64,000 bases of DNA from Flavobacterium azizsancarii (GCF_027980145.1 NZ_JAMZNK010000020.1:35628-99627), one strand, 5' to 3'. Shown: positions 44,322 through 55,306, counted from the first letter of the stretch. Notes: a model not told the origin generated them from the sequence alone. A program made the numbers and translations.

Positions 44322-47123
44322 TTGAAGACTAAATTTACTATGCTGCTTTTTTTAATGAGTTTTCTCTTGTTTTCTCAGGAATTTCCGCCCATTGTCAAGT
44401 ATTCATCAGCTGTTTATGGCGCCGGAAATCAGAGTTGGATGATTGCTCAGGACGATCAAAACTATATGTATTTTGCTAATAATGACGGGCTTTTAGAATA
44501 CAATGGTACAAATTGGCAGTTATATCCTACAGCCAACGAAACTATTATGCGATCTGTAAAAGTAATTGGGAACAAAATTTATACAGGCTGTTACATGAAT
44601 TTTGGGTATTGGACAAGACAAGCAAATGGCAAATTAAAATATACTTCGCTTAGTGATACTATCAAAAATAAAATTTTAGATGACGAGCAATTCTGGAACA
44701 TTCTTAAGTATGATCATTGGATTTTGTTTCAATCCTTAAACCGAATTTATATCTATGATACAAAAAACGGAAAATTTAAAATAATTGCACCTAAAAATGG
44801 TGTGGTAAAGTCGTTTGCATCTAAAAATGCCATTTATTTTCAAACGCTTAATGAAGGGCTTTTTGAGATCGAAAGCGGAATAGCTAAATTGGTTTCTGAT
44901 GATCCGATTCTTAAAAGGTTTACGATCGTTAATATGTTTACGACAGAAGATGGTTTGCAGATTCAAACACAATTAGACGGGATTTATAAATTGGCAGGAA
45001 AAACTTTGACACGTTTTACTACGGATGTTGATGCGGAATTAAAATCGAGTTTTGTTTACAGCAGCCAGCTTTTGCAGGACGGAAGTTTTGCATTGGGAAC
45101 GGTTTCTAACGGAATCTTTATTTTATCTGATAACGGAAAATTGAAATATCATATTTCGCAAAGTAAAGGGTTGAGCAACAATACTGCTTTATCACTTTTT
45201 GAAGATAAGGATCAGAATTTGTGGGCTGGACTTGATAATGGCATCAATTGTATCAATATCAATTCGCCGGTACATAGTTTTACAGATGATACCGGGGTTT
45301 TAGGAACAGTTTATGCTTCGGCCACTTTTAATGGTTTGTTGTATGTGGGAACAAATCAGGGATTATTTTGTAAAAACATTCAAAGTAACTCTGAGTTTAA
45401 ATTCATCAATGGAACAAAAGGTCAGGTTTGGTCTCTTTTTATATTTGACAACACGCTTTTTTGCGGGCATGATTCGGGAACTTTTATTGTGACAAATGAT
45501 TCCGCCAGAAGTATATTTTCAGGATCGGGAACCTGGAAATTTGAACAGGTTCCAAATTCGAAGACCCAATTGCTTCAGGGAAATTATTACGGAATTTCGG
45601 TTTTAGAAAAGGTAAACAATCAATGGAGATTCAGAAACAAAATTCAGGGGTTTGATTATTCTTCCCGTTATTTTGAAATCACGGATAATTATGATGTTTA
45701 TCTAAGTCACGAGTACAAAGGAGTTTTTAGATTAAAATTAGATCAGTCGTTGTTGAAAACTCAAGGTTTCTATGCTTATAAATCTCCCAATAAAGGAAAA
45801 AATGCAAGTTTGACCAAATTTAATAATCAAATTTATTATGCTTATAAAGGCGGTATTTTTAAATTAAATCCAAAAACAAAACAGTTTGAGAAAGACAATC
45901 TGCTCAGTTCTATTTTTGAGAAAGACGAATATACATCCGGTAAATTAATTGTTGATAATTCTAATAAAATCTGGTTATTCTCTAAAAATTACATTCATTA
46001 TTTTTCTGCCAGTAAATTGAGCAATCAATTAAAACAGAATATAATCCCAATTCCGTCATCGTTAACCAATTCGATGCTGGGTTTTGAGAACATTACTCAA
46101 ATCTCAAAAACGACTTACTTAATAGGTACTACTGATGGCTATTATACATTGAATATTGAAGATCTGAGTTTTAAAAATTATACTGTTTTTATAACGGATA
46201 TCAGCATTAATAAACAAAATGAAATTTTAAAAAATGTAGCAATCAGCAGTGAAGGAAGTTTTCATGCCAATGAAAATAATATCACATTAAACTATACAGT
46301 TCCGGAATATAATAAGTACATCAACTCAGAATATCAATATTGTCTCGAGGGTTTCCAGAACGAATGGAGCGAATGGAGTACAAAGGCGACTGTGAATTTT
46401 AAAAATCTTTCTCCGGGAAAATATACATTTAAAGTAAGGGCAAAATATGCCAATACTATCTTGCAAAATACAGCCACTTATACCTTTGTTATTTTAAAAC
46501 CCTGGTATCTGACAAATCTGGCCTGGTTTATTTATTTTCTTTTAATGTGTGTACTGGCTTATTTTATCAATAAATCATACAGAAGTTATTATCAGAAACA
46601 AGAAAAGAAGTTAATTGAAGAAAATAACCTTTTATTGGAAATTAAAGAACTAGAAAACGAGCAGCAATTAATGAAACTTCGCAATGAGCAGCTGTCTCAG
46701 GATGTTGATAATAAAAATAGGGAACTGGCAGTTTCGACAATGAGTTTAAACAGCAAAAATGAATTGCTTGCGTTTATAAAAGAGGATTTAAAGAAAACAA
46801 ATCAAAACGACAGTAATAACATAAAATCTGTAATAAGCACCATTAACAAAAATATTACCGAGGAAGATTCGTGGAATGTTTTTAAGGAAGCATTTGATAA
46901 CGCCGATAAAGATTTCCTTAAAAGAATCAAACAACTTCATCCCGTATTAACCCCAAATGACCTGCGACTTTGTGCGTACCTGAGATTGAACCTTTCATCT
47001 AAAGAAATTGCTCCATTGTTTAATATTTCAGTTCGAAGCGTAGAGATAAAAAGGTATCGTTTGCGTAAAAAAATGGATTTACAGCACGAAATCGGTTTAG
47101 TCGAATACATTCTGGCTGTATAG
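44322..47123 (+). CDS. Transmembrane sensor-regulator of the polysaccharide locus (Reg_prop / Y_Y_Y / LuxR HTH)
   Basis: A 933-residue protein starting at a TTG (44322). A signal peptide (residues 1-19) leads into a seven-bladed Reg_prop propeller region (about 20-640), a triple-tyrosine Y_Y_Y domain (about 660-725, YQYCLEGFQNEWSEWS), one membrane helix (about 733-752, WFIYFLLMCVLAYFI), a coiled coil, and a C-terminal HTH (LRLCAYLRLNLSSKEIAPLFNISVRSVEIKRYRLRKKM in parts). It resembles hybrid two-component sensors but has no histidine kinase or receiver domain, so it should bind DNA directly from the membrane on sensing an oligosaccharide. It lies upstream of susC in the same direction and likely controls it. 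Confidence 0.88.
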   Translation: MKTKFTMLLFLMSFLLFSQEFPPIVKYSSAVYGAGNQSWMIAQDDQNYMYFANNDGLLEYNGTNWQLYPTANETIMRSVKVIGNKIYTGCYMNFGYWTRQANGKLKYTSLSDTIKNKILDDEQFWNILKYDHWILFQSLNRIYIYDTKNGKFKIIAPKNGVVKSFASKNAIYFQTLNEGLFEIESGIAKLVSDDPILKRFTIVNMFTTEDGLQIQTQLDGIYKLAGKTLTRFTTDVDAELKSSFVYSSQLLQDGSFALGTVSNGIFILSDNGKLKYHISQSKGLSNNTALSLFEDKDQNLWAGLDNGINCININSPVHSFTDDTGVLGTVYASATFNGLLYVGTNQGLFCKNIQSNSEFKFINGTKGQVWSLFIFDNTLFCGHDSGTFIVTNDSARSIFSGSGTWKFEQVPNSKTQLLQGNYYGISVLEKVNNQWRFRNKIQGFDYSSRYFEITDNYDVYLSHEYKGVFRLKLDQSLLKTQGFYAYKSPNKGKNASLTKFNNQIYYAYKGGIFKLNPKTKQFEKDNLLSSIFEKDEYTSGKLIVDNSNKIWLFSKNYIHYFSASKLSNQLKQNIIPIPSSLTNSMLGFENITQISKTTYLIGTTDGYYTLNIEDLSFKNYTVFITDISINKQNEILKNVAISSEGSFHANENNITLNYTVPEYNKYINSEYQYCLEGFQNEWSEWSTKATVNFKNLSPGKYTFKVRAKYANTILQNTATYTFVILKPWYLTNLAWFIYFLLMCVLAYFINKSYRSYYQKQEKKLIEENNLLLEIKELENEQQLMKLRNEQLSQDVDNKNRELAVSTMSLNSKNELLAFIKEDLKKTNQNDSNNIKSVISTINKNITEEDSWNVFKEAFDNADKDFLKRIKQLHPVLTPNDLRLCAYLRLNLSSKEIAPLFNISVRSVEIKRYRLRKKMDLQHEIGLVEYILAV

Positions 47124-47306
47124 TACATCAACAAACGACTCAAAAAAACTATACATTACCTCAACATTAACTATTTGTTGTGAATTCACTACAAATATGT
47201 TAAATAAATTAACATTCATGATTTATAGTTAAATAAGGGTATTTTTTAAGAAATGTTAAATGTACACAGGCTTTTTTTATGATGTATGTTTTTTGTTGTG
47301 GTTAAT

Positions 47307-47340
47307 TTTGTTGTTTTCCTAAAGAGTTATGATAAATTTA
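47307..47340 (+). promoter_or_regulatory. Possible promoter of the SusC operon
   Basis: TTTG at 47307-47310 and TAAATTTA at 47333-47340 resemble the Bacteroidota promoter, with a 22-base spacer (slightly long) and a final A instead of G. It lies 25 bases before the susC ATG. Confidence 0.35.
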
Positions 47341-47364
47341 TCTTTCAATAAAAACTAACTAATT

Positions 47365-50300
47365 ATGAAATCCAAATTATTACTAACCGTACTAATTCTG
47401 TTTACATCTTATGCGTTTTCGCAGTCCCTTGATGTAAGCGGAACAGTACTAGATGGCTCAGGATTATCACTTCCTGGCGTAAATGTAAAAGTTAAGAGTT
47501 CTTCGCAAAGTACAACCACAGACTTCGACGGATCTTTTAAATTATTAGATGTTCCAAAAGGAACAACAATTGTTTTCAGTTATATAGGTTTCAGAACACA
47601 AGAAGTTGTGGTTTCAGGAACCAAGATAACAGTAAAAATGAGCGACGATGCAAGATCTCTTGATGAAGTCGTAGTTATAGGTTACGGAACTCAAAAGAAA
47701 AGAGAAGTAACCGGAGCTGTTTCTGTAGTAGACAGCAAAACGCTTGATATCCTGAGACCAGCAAGAATCGAGCAAGCACTGCAAGGAACAATTTCAGGTG
47801 TAAATGTTACGACACAATCAGGATCGCCGGGCGCAGCTCTGGATGTTCGTATTCGTGGTATAGCTACAAATGGTCAAAACGGACCCACTGCTATTATCGA
47901 TGGTTATGTGGGAGATTTAAGTATACTGAATCCAAATGATATCGAAACGATTACTGTATTAAAAGATGCGCAAGCGGCTATTTATGGTACTATTGGTGCA
48001 AACGGAATCATTTTGATTACCACTAAAATGGGTAAAAAAAATTCGAAAACAAAAATATCTTTTAATAGTTATACCGGATTTCAGGAAGCTTCAAGAAAGT
48101 TACCAATGCTAGATGCTACTGAATATGCTTTGTTACTAAATGAAAGTTATGCCAATGGCGGGAAAGCACTTCCTTATCCAAACGTAAGCGGTTTGGGCAA
48201 GGGAACGGACTGGCAGAAAGAAGTTTTAGGCAAAGGTGTTCCAATATTAAATAGTGATCTGACTATTTCAGGAGGTTCTGATAAAATTACCTATTCAATC
48301 AGTGGTTCCCATTTAGATCAGGAAGGTATTGTAGGCGAAGGTAAATCGGGTTATTTAAGAAATACTGCCAGACTAGCATTAGGAGCTGACTTGAGCGATA
48401 AGTTTAAAGTAAAAACAAATGTTATCTATACTTATTTCAATAGAAAAACAATTAACGAAAATGGATTAGGATCTGTTTTATTTAATGCTTTAAATGTACC
48501 TGCAACTCTTACACCTTATGATGCAAATGGCAATTTTACATTAGTGCCAAGCACAACAGGATTAGGAACAGAAATAATCAATCCGTTAGCACAAGTTGCG
48601 AATACGTACAACGATTACAATTATAAAAAACTAAATGGAAATTTTGGACTTGATTATAAAATTTTCAAAGGATTTGTATTAACAAGTTCAATTGGTTTTA
48701 ATACTGCCAATAGCGAAGGTAAAAACTTTAGCCCACAAATAAGTTATGGCGGAAAAGTGTTTGATGTACAGAGAAGTTTTGTAACTCAAAGAACAGTAAA
48801 TGACAATGATTATTCTTTTGACCTTTACGGAACTTATACTGCAAAAATAGCAGAAAATCATAATATTACGGCGACAGTAGGAAATACCATTTATAAACAA
48901 TGGGGAAATTCAGCAGTTGCAACAGGTTTTGATGTTCCTAATAATTCCTGGGATTATGCAGATCTTTCTTTAACAAAAGGAATCTCGACAGCTCTTAATA
49001 CCGGAGGTTATGTTTACGATCAAAGAAGACTTTCTTATTTTGGAAGAGCACAATATGATTATAAAGGAAAGTATCTTTTTTCAGCAATGATCAGACGTGA
49101 TTCTTCGACAAAATTTGGCCCAGGCAATAAAGTGGGATATTTCCCTTCTTTTACCGGAGGTTGGGTAGTTTCTGATGAAGGCTTCTTTGGAGAATCAAAA
49201 ACATTTAATTTCTTAAAATTAAGAGCCAGTTATGGTACATTAGGAAATGATCAGATTAAAAATAATGGTTTTTTAAGTATTCTGGACGGAGAAGCTACTT
49301 ATGTTTTTGACGGGGTTTTAGTAAATGGAATGGCGACAGGACAAATTCCTAACCCGGATTTGAAATGGGAAGAAGCCAGAAAGTTTGATGTTGGTTTAGA
49401 TTTAAGATTAATCAACGATAAAGTTTCGATTGTAGCAGATTATTTTATTGATACACGAAAAGATTTATTAATACCAGGTATACCGGTTTCAGGAATTGTA
49501 GGAATTGGTGCTCCTGGAGCAAGTGCCCCAACAATGAATGCGGGAACAGTTAGAAACTCAGGATTAGAATTTGCAATAGATTACAAAGAGAAATTTTCAG
49601 ATTCTTTTTCTATGAGCGTTGGTTATAATGTAACCTTTCTTAAAAACGAAGTGCTGGAAGTAAATAACGGAACTGGATTTATTGAGCAAGGTGGTTTTGG
49701 AGTAGGACAACCGGCAGCTTCAAGAATGGAAGCCGGAAAACCAATAGGATATTTTTACGGATATAAAACAGATGGTATTTTTCAGAATCAGGCAGAAGTT
49801 GACGCTCATCCATCGCAATTAGCTTTGGGAGCAAATGGCTCACCCGGCGATATTCGTTATGTAGATGTAAATGGCGATGGCGTAATCGACACTAAGGACA
49901 GGACCAATATTGGAGATCCGATTCCTAATGCCACAATGGGATTCAATATACAGCTGAATTATAAAAACCTTGATTTTGCACTTTATAGTTTTGCCTCAAT
50001 AGGAAACGATATGGTACGTAATTACGAAAGAGTCCTTTCTGATGCCAATCGACTCGATTATGTTTTAGACAGATGGACAGGTGAGGGAACAAGTAATTCT
50101 GTGCCAAGAGTAACCACAGGAGCAACAGCAAATAATGTTCTTTCAGATTATTATGTTGAAGACGCTTCTTATTTTAGAATTCAAAACATACAAGTGGGAT
50201 ATACAATTAACCCAAAGGTGACTCAAAAAGCAGGGATTACGAAACTAAGACTTTATACGGGAGTAAACAACCTGTACACTTTTACCAAATATAAAGGTTT

Positions 50301-50430
50301 CGATCCGGGTGCTTCATTTGGACCTACAAACCAGGATGGAGTTTCTCAGTCGCCAATAGGTGCCGGAATCGATTACGGGTTTTATCCTGTTCCAAGAACC
50401 TATTTATTAGGTCTAAACATTAATTTTTAA
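47365..50430 (+). CDS. susC: SusC/RagA TonB-linked outer-membrane receptor
   Basis: A 1021-residue SusC-like transporter. Signal peptide to about residue 19 (AFSQ), a carboxypeptidase-regulatory-like domain (VSGTVLDGSGLSLPGVNVKVKS in parts), a plug (VVVIGYGTQKKREVTGAVSVV, RIRGIATNG, AQAAIYGTIGANGIILITTKMG) and a large beta-barrel that ends in LLGLNINF. It takes up oligosaccharides together with SusD. The GH16 enzymes in the same operon point to a beta-1,3-glucan (laminarin) substrate. Confidence 0.95.
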   Translation: MKSKLLLTVLILFTSYAFSQSLDVSGTVLDGSGLSLPGVNVKVKSSSQSTTTDFDGSFKLLDVPKGTTIVFSYIGFRTQEVVVSGTKITVKMSDDARSLDEVVVIGYGTQKKREVTGAVSVVDSKTLDILRPARIEQALQGTISGVNVTTQSGSPGAALDVRIRGIATNGQNGPTAIIDGYVGDLSILNPNDIETITVLKDAQAAIYGTIGANGIILITTKMGKKNSKTKISFNSYTGFQEASRKLPMLDATEYALLLNESYANGGKALPYPNVSGLGKGTDWQKEVLGKGVPILNSDLTISGGSDKITYSISGSHLDQEGIVGEGKSGYLRNTARLALGADLSDKFKVKTNVIYTYFNRKTINENGLGSVLFNALNVPATLTPYDANGNFTLVPSTTGLGTEIINPLAQVANTYNDYNYKKLNGNFGLDYKIFKGFVLTSSIGFNTANSEGKNFSPQISYGGKVFDVQRSFVTQRTVNDNDYSFDLYGTYTAKIAENHNITATVGNTIYKQWGNSAVATGFDVPNNSWDYADLSLTKGISTALNTGGYVYDQRRLSYFGRAQYDYKGKYLFSAMIRRDSSTKFGPGNKVGYFPSFTGGWVVSDEGFFGESKTFNFLKLRASYGTLGNDQIKNNGFLSILDGEATYVFDGVLVNGMATGQIPNPDLKWEEARKFDVGLDLRLINDKVSIVADYFIDTRKDLLIPGIPVSGIVGIGAPGASAPTMNAGTVRNSGLEFAIDYKEKFSDSFSMSVGYNVTFLKNEVLEVNNGTGFIEQGGFGVGQPAASRMEAGKPIGYFYGYKTDGIFQNQAEVDAHPSQLALGANGSPGDIRYVDVNGDGVIDTKDRTNIGDPIPNATMGFNIQLNYKNLDFALYSFASIGNDMVRNYERVLSDANRLDYVLDRWTGEGTSNSVPRVTTGATANNVLSDYYVEDASYFRIQNIQVGYTINPKVTQKAGITKLRLYTGVNNLYTFTKYKGFDPGASFGPTNQDGVSQSPIGAGIDYGFYPVPRTYLLGLNINF

Positions 50431-50441
50431 TTTCAATTAAA

Positions 50442-51941
50442 ATGAAAAAATATTTATTTACAACCATTATAACGCTAACTCTGTTCTCGACAATAAGTAT
50501 TTCTTGTTCAGATGAGTTTGTTGATCCAAAACCGAAATATTCTATAGATTCTGAAAACTATTTCAATTCTAAAGAAGATTATGAGCAGGCACTAATTGCA
50601 GCTTATGACTTGTTGCAATCTACTTATGCAAATGTTATTTTAGGAGAAATTGCTTCAGACAATACATTGGCCGGAGGAGAAAGCCCAACAGACGTAATTG
50701 GCTGGCAGCAAGTAGACGATATGATTCATACACCGATAAACAGCAATGTAAGAGACATCTGGAATTGGATGTTTGCAGGAGTTCAAAGAGCGAATTATAT
50801 TCTTGAATTTAAAGATAAAACAGATTTTGAGGGAAAAAACCAACTGCTTGCAGAAACTCGTTTTCTAAGAGCATATTACCAGTTTGAGTTAGTGAAATGG
50901 TTTGGTGGAATCCCGATGAAAGCAGATGCCAGATTTAAAGTTGGAGATGAAAAAACAACACCGCGCTCATCAATTGCTGAAGTTTATGCCTCAATCGAAG
51001 CTGATTTAATTTTTGCGTCGGCTAATTTATCTCCAACAGCATCTCAAAAAGGGAGAGTTACAAAAGGTGCTGCTCAGGCATTACTAGGAAAAGCATATTT
51101 GTATCAAAATAAATATGTACAAGCTGCAGCATCTCTTGATGCCGTTATAGGTTCAGGAAAGTATGCATTACAAACAGATTTTGATGCCATGTTTGAATTA
51201 GCCGGAGAAAACGGACCGGAGTCTGTTTTTGAAGTACAGTATACAGATGTAGAAGGAGCAGCTTTTACTTGTTTGCAATGTAGCGAAGGGAATGTTGCAG
51301 TAGGTTTTAGCGGAATCAGAAATTATTCCGGCCCATTATTTTCTTCCGGATTTAGTTTTAATATTCCAACCCAGGAAGGCGCTGATGCTTTTGAAGCGGG
51401 CGACAAACGTAAAGATGTTACGATATTGGATATCGCAGCATGGGCAGCAGCAAATACAGCTTATGATAATGGAAAAGGAGTAACATTTGGAAAAGGAAAT
51501 GAAGACACCGGTTATTTTAACAGAAAGTATTTGCCTAGAAAAAGAAGTGCAGAAGCACAAGGAGATTTAAATCTGACAAATCCAAACAACTACAGAGCAA
51601 TCCGTTATGCCGATGTGTTATTAATGGCAGCAGAAGCCTATAACCGCGGTGGAATTGATGATACAAAAGCAAAAAATTACCTAAATCAGGTAAGACGCCG
51701 TGCTTTTGGAGATCTTAATCACGATATCTCAGCTTCAGGAGCAGCACTTACAGATTTTATTTTAGCCGAAAGAAGAGTAGAGCTTTTTGGCGAAGGACAT
51801 CGTTTCTTTGATTTAGTAAGAACCGGAAAAGCAGTTGGGAAAATACCGGGTTTTAAAGCGAACAAAAACGAATTATTCCCATTGCCAATCGAAGAAATTC
51901 AATTTGCAAGCGGAAACTGGCAGCAAAATCCTGGATACTAA
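50442..51941 (+). CDS. susD: SusD/RagB surface glycan-binding lipoprotein
   Basis: A 499-residue lipoprotein (lipobox ISISC, Cys at residue 22). TPR-like helices of the SusD fold (YEQALIAAYDLLQSTY, FLRAYYQFELVKWFGGIPMK, RYADVLLMAAEAYNRGG, ILAERRVELFGEGHRFFDLVRTGKA) are clear, and it ends in GNWQQNPGY. It binds glycan at the cell surface as the lid of the SusC channel. It starts 12 bases after susC. Confidence 0.95.
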   Translation: MKKYLFTTIITLTLFSTISISCSDEFVDPKPKYSIDSENYFNSKEDYEQALIAAYDLLQSTYANVILGEIASDNTLAGGESPTDVIGWQQVDDMIHTPINSNVRDIWNWMFAGVQRANYILEFKDKTDFEGKNQLLAETRFLRAYYQFELVKWFGGIPMKADARFKVGDEKTTPRSSIAEVYASIEADLIFASANLSPTASQKGRVTKGAAQALLGKAYLYQNKYVQAAASLDAVIGSGKYALQTDFDAMFELAGENGPESVFEVQYTDVEGAAFTCLQCSEGNVAVGFSGIRNYSGPLFSSGFSFNIPTQEGADAFEAGDKRKDVTILDIAAWAAANTAYDNGKGVTFGKGNEDTGYFNRKYLPRKRSAEAQGDLNLTNPNNYRAIRYADVLLMAAEAYNRGGIDDTKAKNYLNQVRRRAFGDLNHDISASGAALTDFILAERRVELFGEGHRFFDLVRTGKAVGKIPGFKANKNELFPLPIEEIQFASGNWQQNPGY

Positions 51942-51953
51942 AAAAACACTATT

Positions 51954-53549
51954 ATGAAAAAATTACATTTTATTATAAGCATTTTCGTTTTTACAATTCT
52001 TCTGAGTTGTTCAAGCGACGACAGCAATCTTGATTTAGAGGGGTTAAGTGCACCAACAAACATAGCTGTTTTGACTACTGTAACTCAGGATAATTCAGGT
52101 AAGGTAACTTTTACGCCAACCGGAGAAGGAGTTACCCAATACAAAATAAACTACGGAGACGGATCTCCTGATTCAGATTATTTTTCGACAGGAGCAACTA
52201 CAACCCATACCTATAAAGAAGGCGTTTATAAATCTAAGATTATAGCAATGGGAGTTACAGGAAAAACAACCGAAATCAATAAAGATGTTATTGTTTCGTT
52301 TAAATCTCCTGAAAATCTTGTTGTAGTAATTACAAATGATGTATCAGTTTCTAAAAAAATAACTGTTAAAGCAACGGCCGATTTCGCTTTGTTTTATGAT
52401 GTTTATTTTGGAGAACCGGGCACAACAACTCCAGTTTCAGTCAACAATGGCGAGTCAGTTTCATTTACGTATAAAGAAGCCGGAACATACACAGTTCGTA
52501 TAGTTTCAAAAAGTGCTGCCATTAAAACCGTTGAACATACAGAGCAGATTACAGCAATATTAATAGTTAATCCAACTGCTTCAGCTCCAACTCCTCCAAA
52601 TAGACTGGATGCCAATGTAATTTCTATCTACAGTTCGAAATATAAAGATGTAGAAGGAACTGATTTTAATCCAAATTGGGGACAATCAGGGACTTTGTCA
52701 GAATTTGAATTGGCGGGTGATAAAATGCTGAATTATACCAACCTAAATTATCAGGGAATTGAACTAAAAGGTGTGACAGTTGATGTTTCAGCAATGGATT
52801 ATATTCATATGGATATTTGGACAGCAGATTTAGAGAAACTGGATATATTTTTAATTAGTAAAACGAATGGAGAAAAAGCGGTTAGTAAAAATCTAACAGC
52901 GAATCAATGGACAAGTGTTGATATTCCGATTTCGGCTTTTACAAGTCAGGGATTAACGGTGGCTGATATTTTTCAACTAAAACTAGTTGGAACTCCTGCA
53001 GGTAAAAATGTATTTATAGACAATATTTATTTTTATAAACTGCCAGCTCAATCTGTATCATTACCTCTTGATTTTGAATCTGCTGATTTAACTTTTGGCT
53101 GGGGCGGATTTGGTAATGTAGATGCTTCTGTAGTAACAAATCCTAATAAAACCGGAACGAATGTATCTGATAAAGTAGTTAAGATAGATAAAAAATCACA
53201 AGCAGAAACCTGGGGAGGAGCAAGTTTAAATCTTGAAAGTACGCCTGATTTTAGTAAAGGAACAAAAGTAAAAGTAAACGTTTGGTCGCCAAAAGCAGGA
53301 GTTGATATATTGTACAAAATGGAAGTTTCGACCTCGCCAAAAGACGGGAATGGTAATCCAACAGTATTTATAGAAGTACATGCAACAACAACAGTTGCCA
53401 ATGCCTGGAATGTTTTGACATTTGATCTTACGAGTGCGGCTGATTTTAGTGCTAATAATAAATACGACAGAGTAATTTTATTTCCGGACTTTGGAAAAGC
53501 AGGAACAGGAGATACTTATTACTTTGATGATATAAAACAATCCAATTAA
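51954..53549 (+). CDS. PKD-domain surface lipoprotein, putative glycan-binding (SGBP)
   Basis: A 531-residue lipoprotein (lipobox TILLSC, Cys at residue 19). Two PKD-like domains lie in residues about 30-210 (INYGDGSPDSDYFSTG, YVYFGEPGT-like FALFYDVYFGEPG). Two beta-sandwich modules in residues about 215-360 and 370-530 resemble carbohydrate-binding modules (LNYQGIELKGV, LDFESADLTFGWGGFG). In Sus-type operons the gene after susD often encodes such a surface glycan-binding protein. Twelve bases separate it from susD and from the GH16 gene. Confidence 0.8.
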   Translation: MKKLHFIISIFVFTILLSCSSDDSNLDLEGLSAPTNIAVLTTVTQDNSGKVTFTPTGEGVTQYKINYGDGSPDSDYFSTGATTTHTYKEGVYKSKIIAMGVTGKTTEINKDVIVSFKSPENLVVVITNDVSVSKKITVKATADFALFYDVYFGEPGTTTPVSVNNGESVSFTYKEAGTYTVRIVSKSAAIKTVEHTEQITAILIVNPTASAPTPPNRLDANVISIYSSKYKDVEGTDFNPNWGQSGTLSEFELAGDKMLNYTNLNYQGIELKGVTVDVSAMDYIHMDIWTADLEKLDIFLISKTNGEKAVSKNLTANQWTSVDIPISAFTSQGLTVADIFQLKLVGTPAGKNVFIDNIYFYKLPAQSVSLPLDFESADLTFGWGGFGNVDASVVTNPNKTGTNVSDKVVKIDKKSQAETWGGASLNLESTPDFSKGTKVKVNVWSPKAGVDILYKMEVSTSPKDGNGNPTVFIEVHATTTVANAWNVLTFDLTSAADFSANNKYDRVILFPDFGKAGTGDTYYFDDIKQSN

Positions 53550-53560
53550 AATAAAAAATC

Positions 53561-55222
53561 ATGAGCAAAAAAATAATTATAAATATCGTATTACTTTTTG
53601 CACTGGTGTTAGCAATAAGTTGTCAAAATGACGATCATTCTTTTGGAGATTTGTCAGCACCAGCGAATCTGAAGATTACGGCTGAAATCATAGGGAAAAC
53701 TGCCGCTGCTCCCAACGGAGACGGATCAGGAATGGTAAAGTTTACTGCAAAAGGAGACAATACCGTTTCGTATAAATATGCCTTTAGCGATGGTACATCA
53801 GAGAATTCTCCAAGCGGTATATTTACAAAACGTTTTACAAAAACAGGATTAAATAAATATACAGTTACCGTAATCGCTTCAGGAAGAGGTGGTGTAGCCA
53901 CCAATATAACGACAGAAGTCGAAGTATTGAGTAACTTTAGAGATGATGAAGCCGTTCAGCTTTTAACTGACGGAACTTCTAAAAAATGGTATTGGTCAGC
54001 TTCTGAGCCGGGACATTTGGGAGTAGGTCAAAATAATGGAGATGCTACCAAAAATTATTTTCCAAATTATTATTCAGCAGGAGTTTGGGAAAAAGCAGCA
54101 TCGCCGGCAAGCAGCTGTTTGTACGATAATGTATTGACATTCTCTAAGGATGGTGACGCATTAAAATTTGAGTTAGATAATGGTGGTTCAACATTCTTTA
54201 ATGCTGCTTTTGCGAGTGTAGCAGGAGGAAGCTCGCCAAGTGATATTTGTCTGGCATATAATGCGACTGGTAAAAAAACAGTTTCATTAAGCCCTTCAGA
54301 GTCAGTTGTAATGGCAAATCCAAATCACGCAACACAAACCAGAGGTACAACAATGAGTTTCTCTGATGGCGGATTTATGGGTTACTATATTGGTCAGAAT
54401 TCCTATGAGATCCTGTCTATTACAGCCAATAGAATGGTCGTAAGAGCAGTTATGGGCGGTGATCCTTCATTAGCCTGGTATCATATCTTTACTACTGTAA
54501 AACCTAGTCAGGCACCTCCTGCAGAATATACAAAATTAGTATGGTTTGATGAGTTTAACACAGACGGTGCTCCGGATCCTGCTAAATGGACTTATGATTT
54601 GGGTAAAGGTGACAGCGGTTGGGGAAATAATGAGAAACAAAATTATACCAACTCAGCAACAAATGTGATTGTTCAGGGCGGAAGTTTAAAAATTACAGCT
54701 AAAAAAGAAGCTTCTGGCGGAGCTGATTATTCGTCGGCAAGATTAAAAACTGATGGTAAATTTAAATTTACTTACGGTAAAGTCGAGATAAAAGCTAAAC
54801 TTCCAATTGGTGTAGGAACATGGCCGGCAATTTGGATGTTGGGATCAAACTATGCGACAAAACCCTGGCCAGCCTGTGGTGAGATCGATATAATGGAACA
54901 TGTTGGAAAAAATCAGAATGTTATTCTAAGTACACTTCATTATCCTGGACATTCAGGAGGAGACGGTAATACAGGTTCTAAAACAATAGCAAATGTTTCG
55001 ACAGAATTTCATGTTTATAAAACAGTTTGGAGTCCTGCATCCGTACAAACGTTTGCAGATGATGTTCTAATTCATTCCGTTCCTAATGACGGCACTTTGC
55101 CTTTTAACAGCGACTTTTTCTTAATCCTGAATGTTGCTATGGGAGGCAATCTGGGTGGTATTATTGATCCTGCCTTTACACAATCTTCTATGGAGGTTGA
55201 TTATGTGAGAGTATATCAATAA
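53561..55222 (+). CDS. GH16 beta-1,3(4)-glucanase lipoprotein with PKD domain
   Basis: A 553-residue lipoprotein (lipobox LAISC, Cys at residue 21). A PKD-like domain (about 30-125) is followed by a ~180-residue module with NDATKNYFPNYYSAGVW-type sequence, seen in several Bacteroidota lipoproteins. The GH16 catalytic domain begins near residue 325. Its signature GEIDIMEHVG places Glu441 (nucleophile), Asp443 and Glu446 (acid/base). It probably cuts laminarin at the cell surface before SusCD uptake. Fourth gene of the operon. Confidence 0.93.
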   Translation: MSKKIIINIVLLFALVLAISCQNDDHSFGDLSAPANLKITAEIIGKTAAAPNGDGSGMVKFTAKGDNTVSYKYAFSDGTSENSPSGIFTKRFTKTGLNKYTVTVIASGRGGVATNITTEVEVLSNFRDDEAVQLLTDGTSKKWYWSASEPGHLGVGQNNGDATKNYFPNYYSAGVWEKAASPASSCLYDNVLTFSKDGDALKFELDNGGSTFFNAAFASVAGGSSPSDICLAYNATGKKTVSLSPSESVVMANPNHATQTRGTTMSFSDGGFMGYYIGQNSYEILSITANRMVVRAVMGGDPSLAWYHIFTTVKPSQAPPAEYTKLVWFDEFNTDGAPDPAKWTYDLGKGDSGWGNNEKQNYTNSATNVIVQGGSLKITAKKEASGGADYSSARLKTDGKFKFTYGKVEIKAKLPIGVGTWPAIWMLGSNYATKPWPACGEIDIMEHVGKNQNVILSTLHYPGHSGGDGNTGSKTIANVSTEFHVYKTVWSPASVQTFADDVLIHSVPNDGTLPFNSDFFLILNVAMGGNLGGIIDPAFTQSSMEVDYVRVYQ

Positions 55223-55250
55223 TTTAGATTAATTAGTAAGAATGAAGTGA

Positions 55251-55284
55251 GAAGGTCAGTTAAGGCTGGCCTTCTTATTTTTTT
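55251..55284 (+). terminator. Rho-independent terminator between the two GH16 genes
   Basis: GAAGGTCAG pairs with CTGGCCTTC (one G-T pair) around TTAAGG and is followed by a run of eight or more T. It would end most transcripts of the four-gene operon. Confidence 0.8.
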
Positions 55285-55306
55285 TTCGAAATTTTAAAAG
55301 AAGACA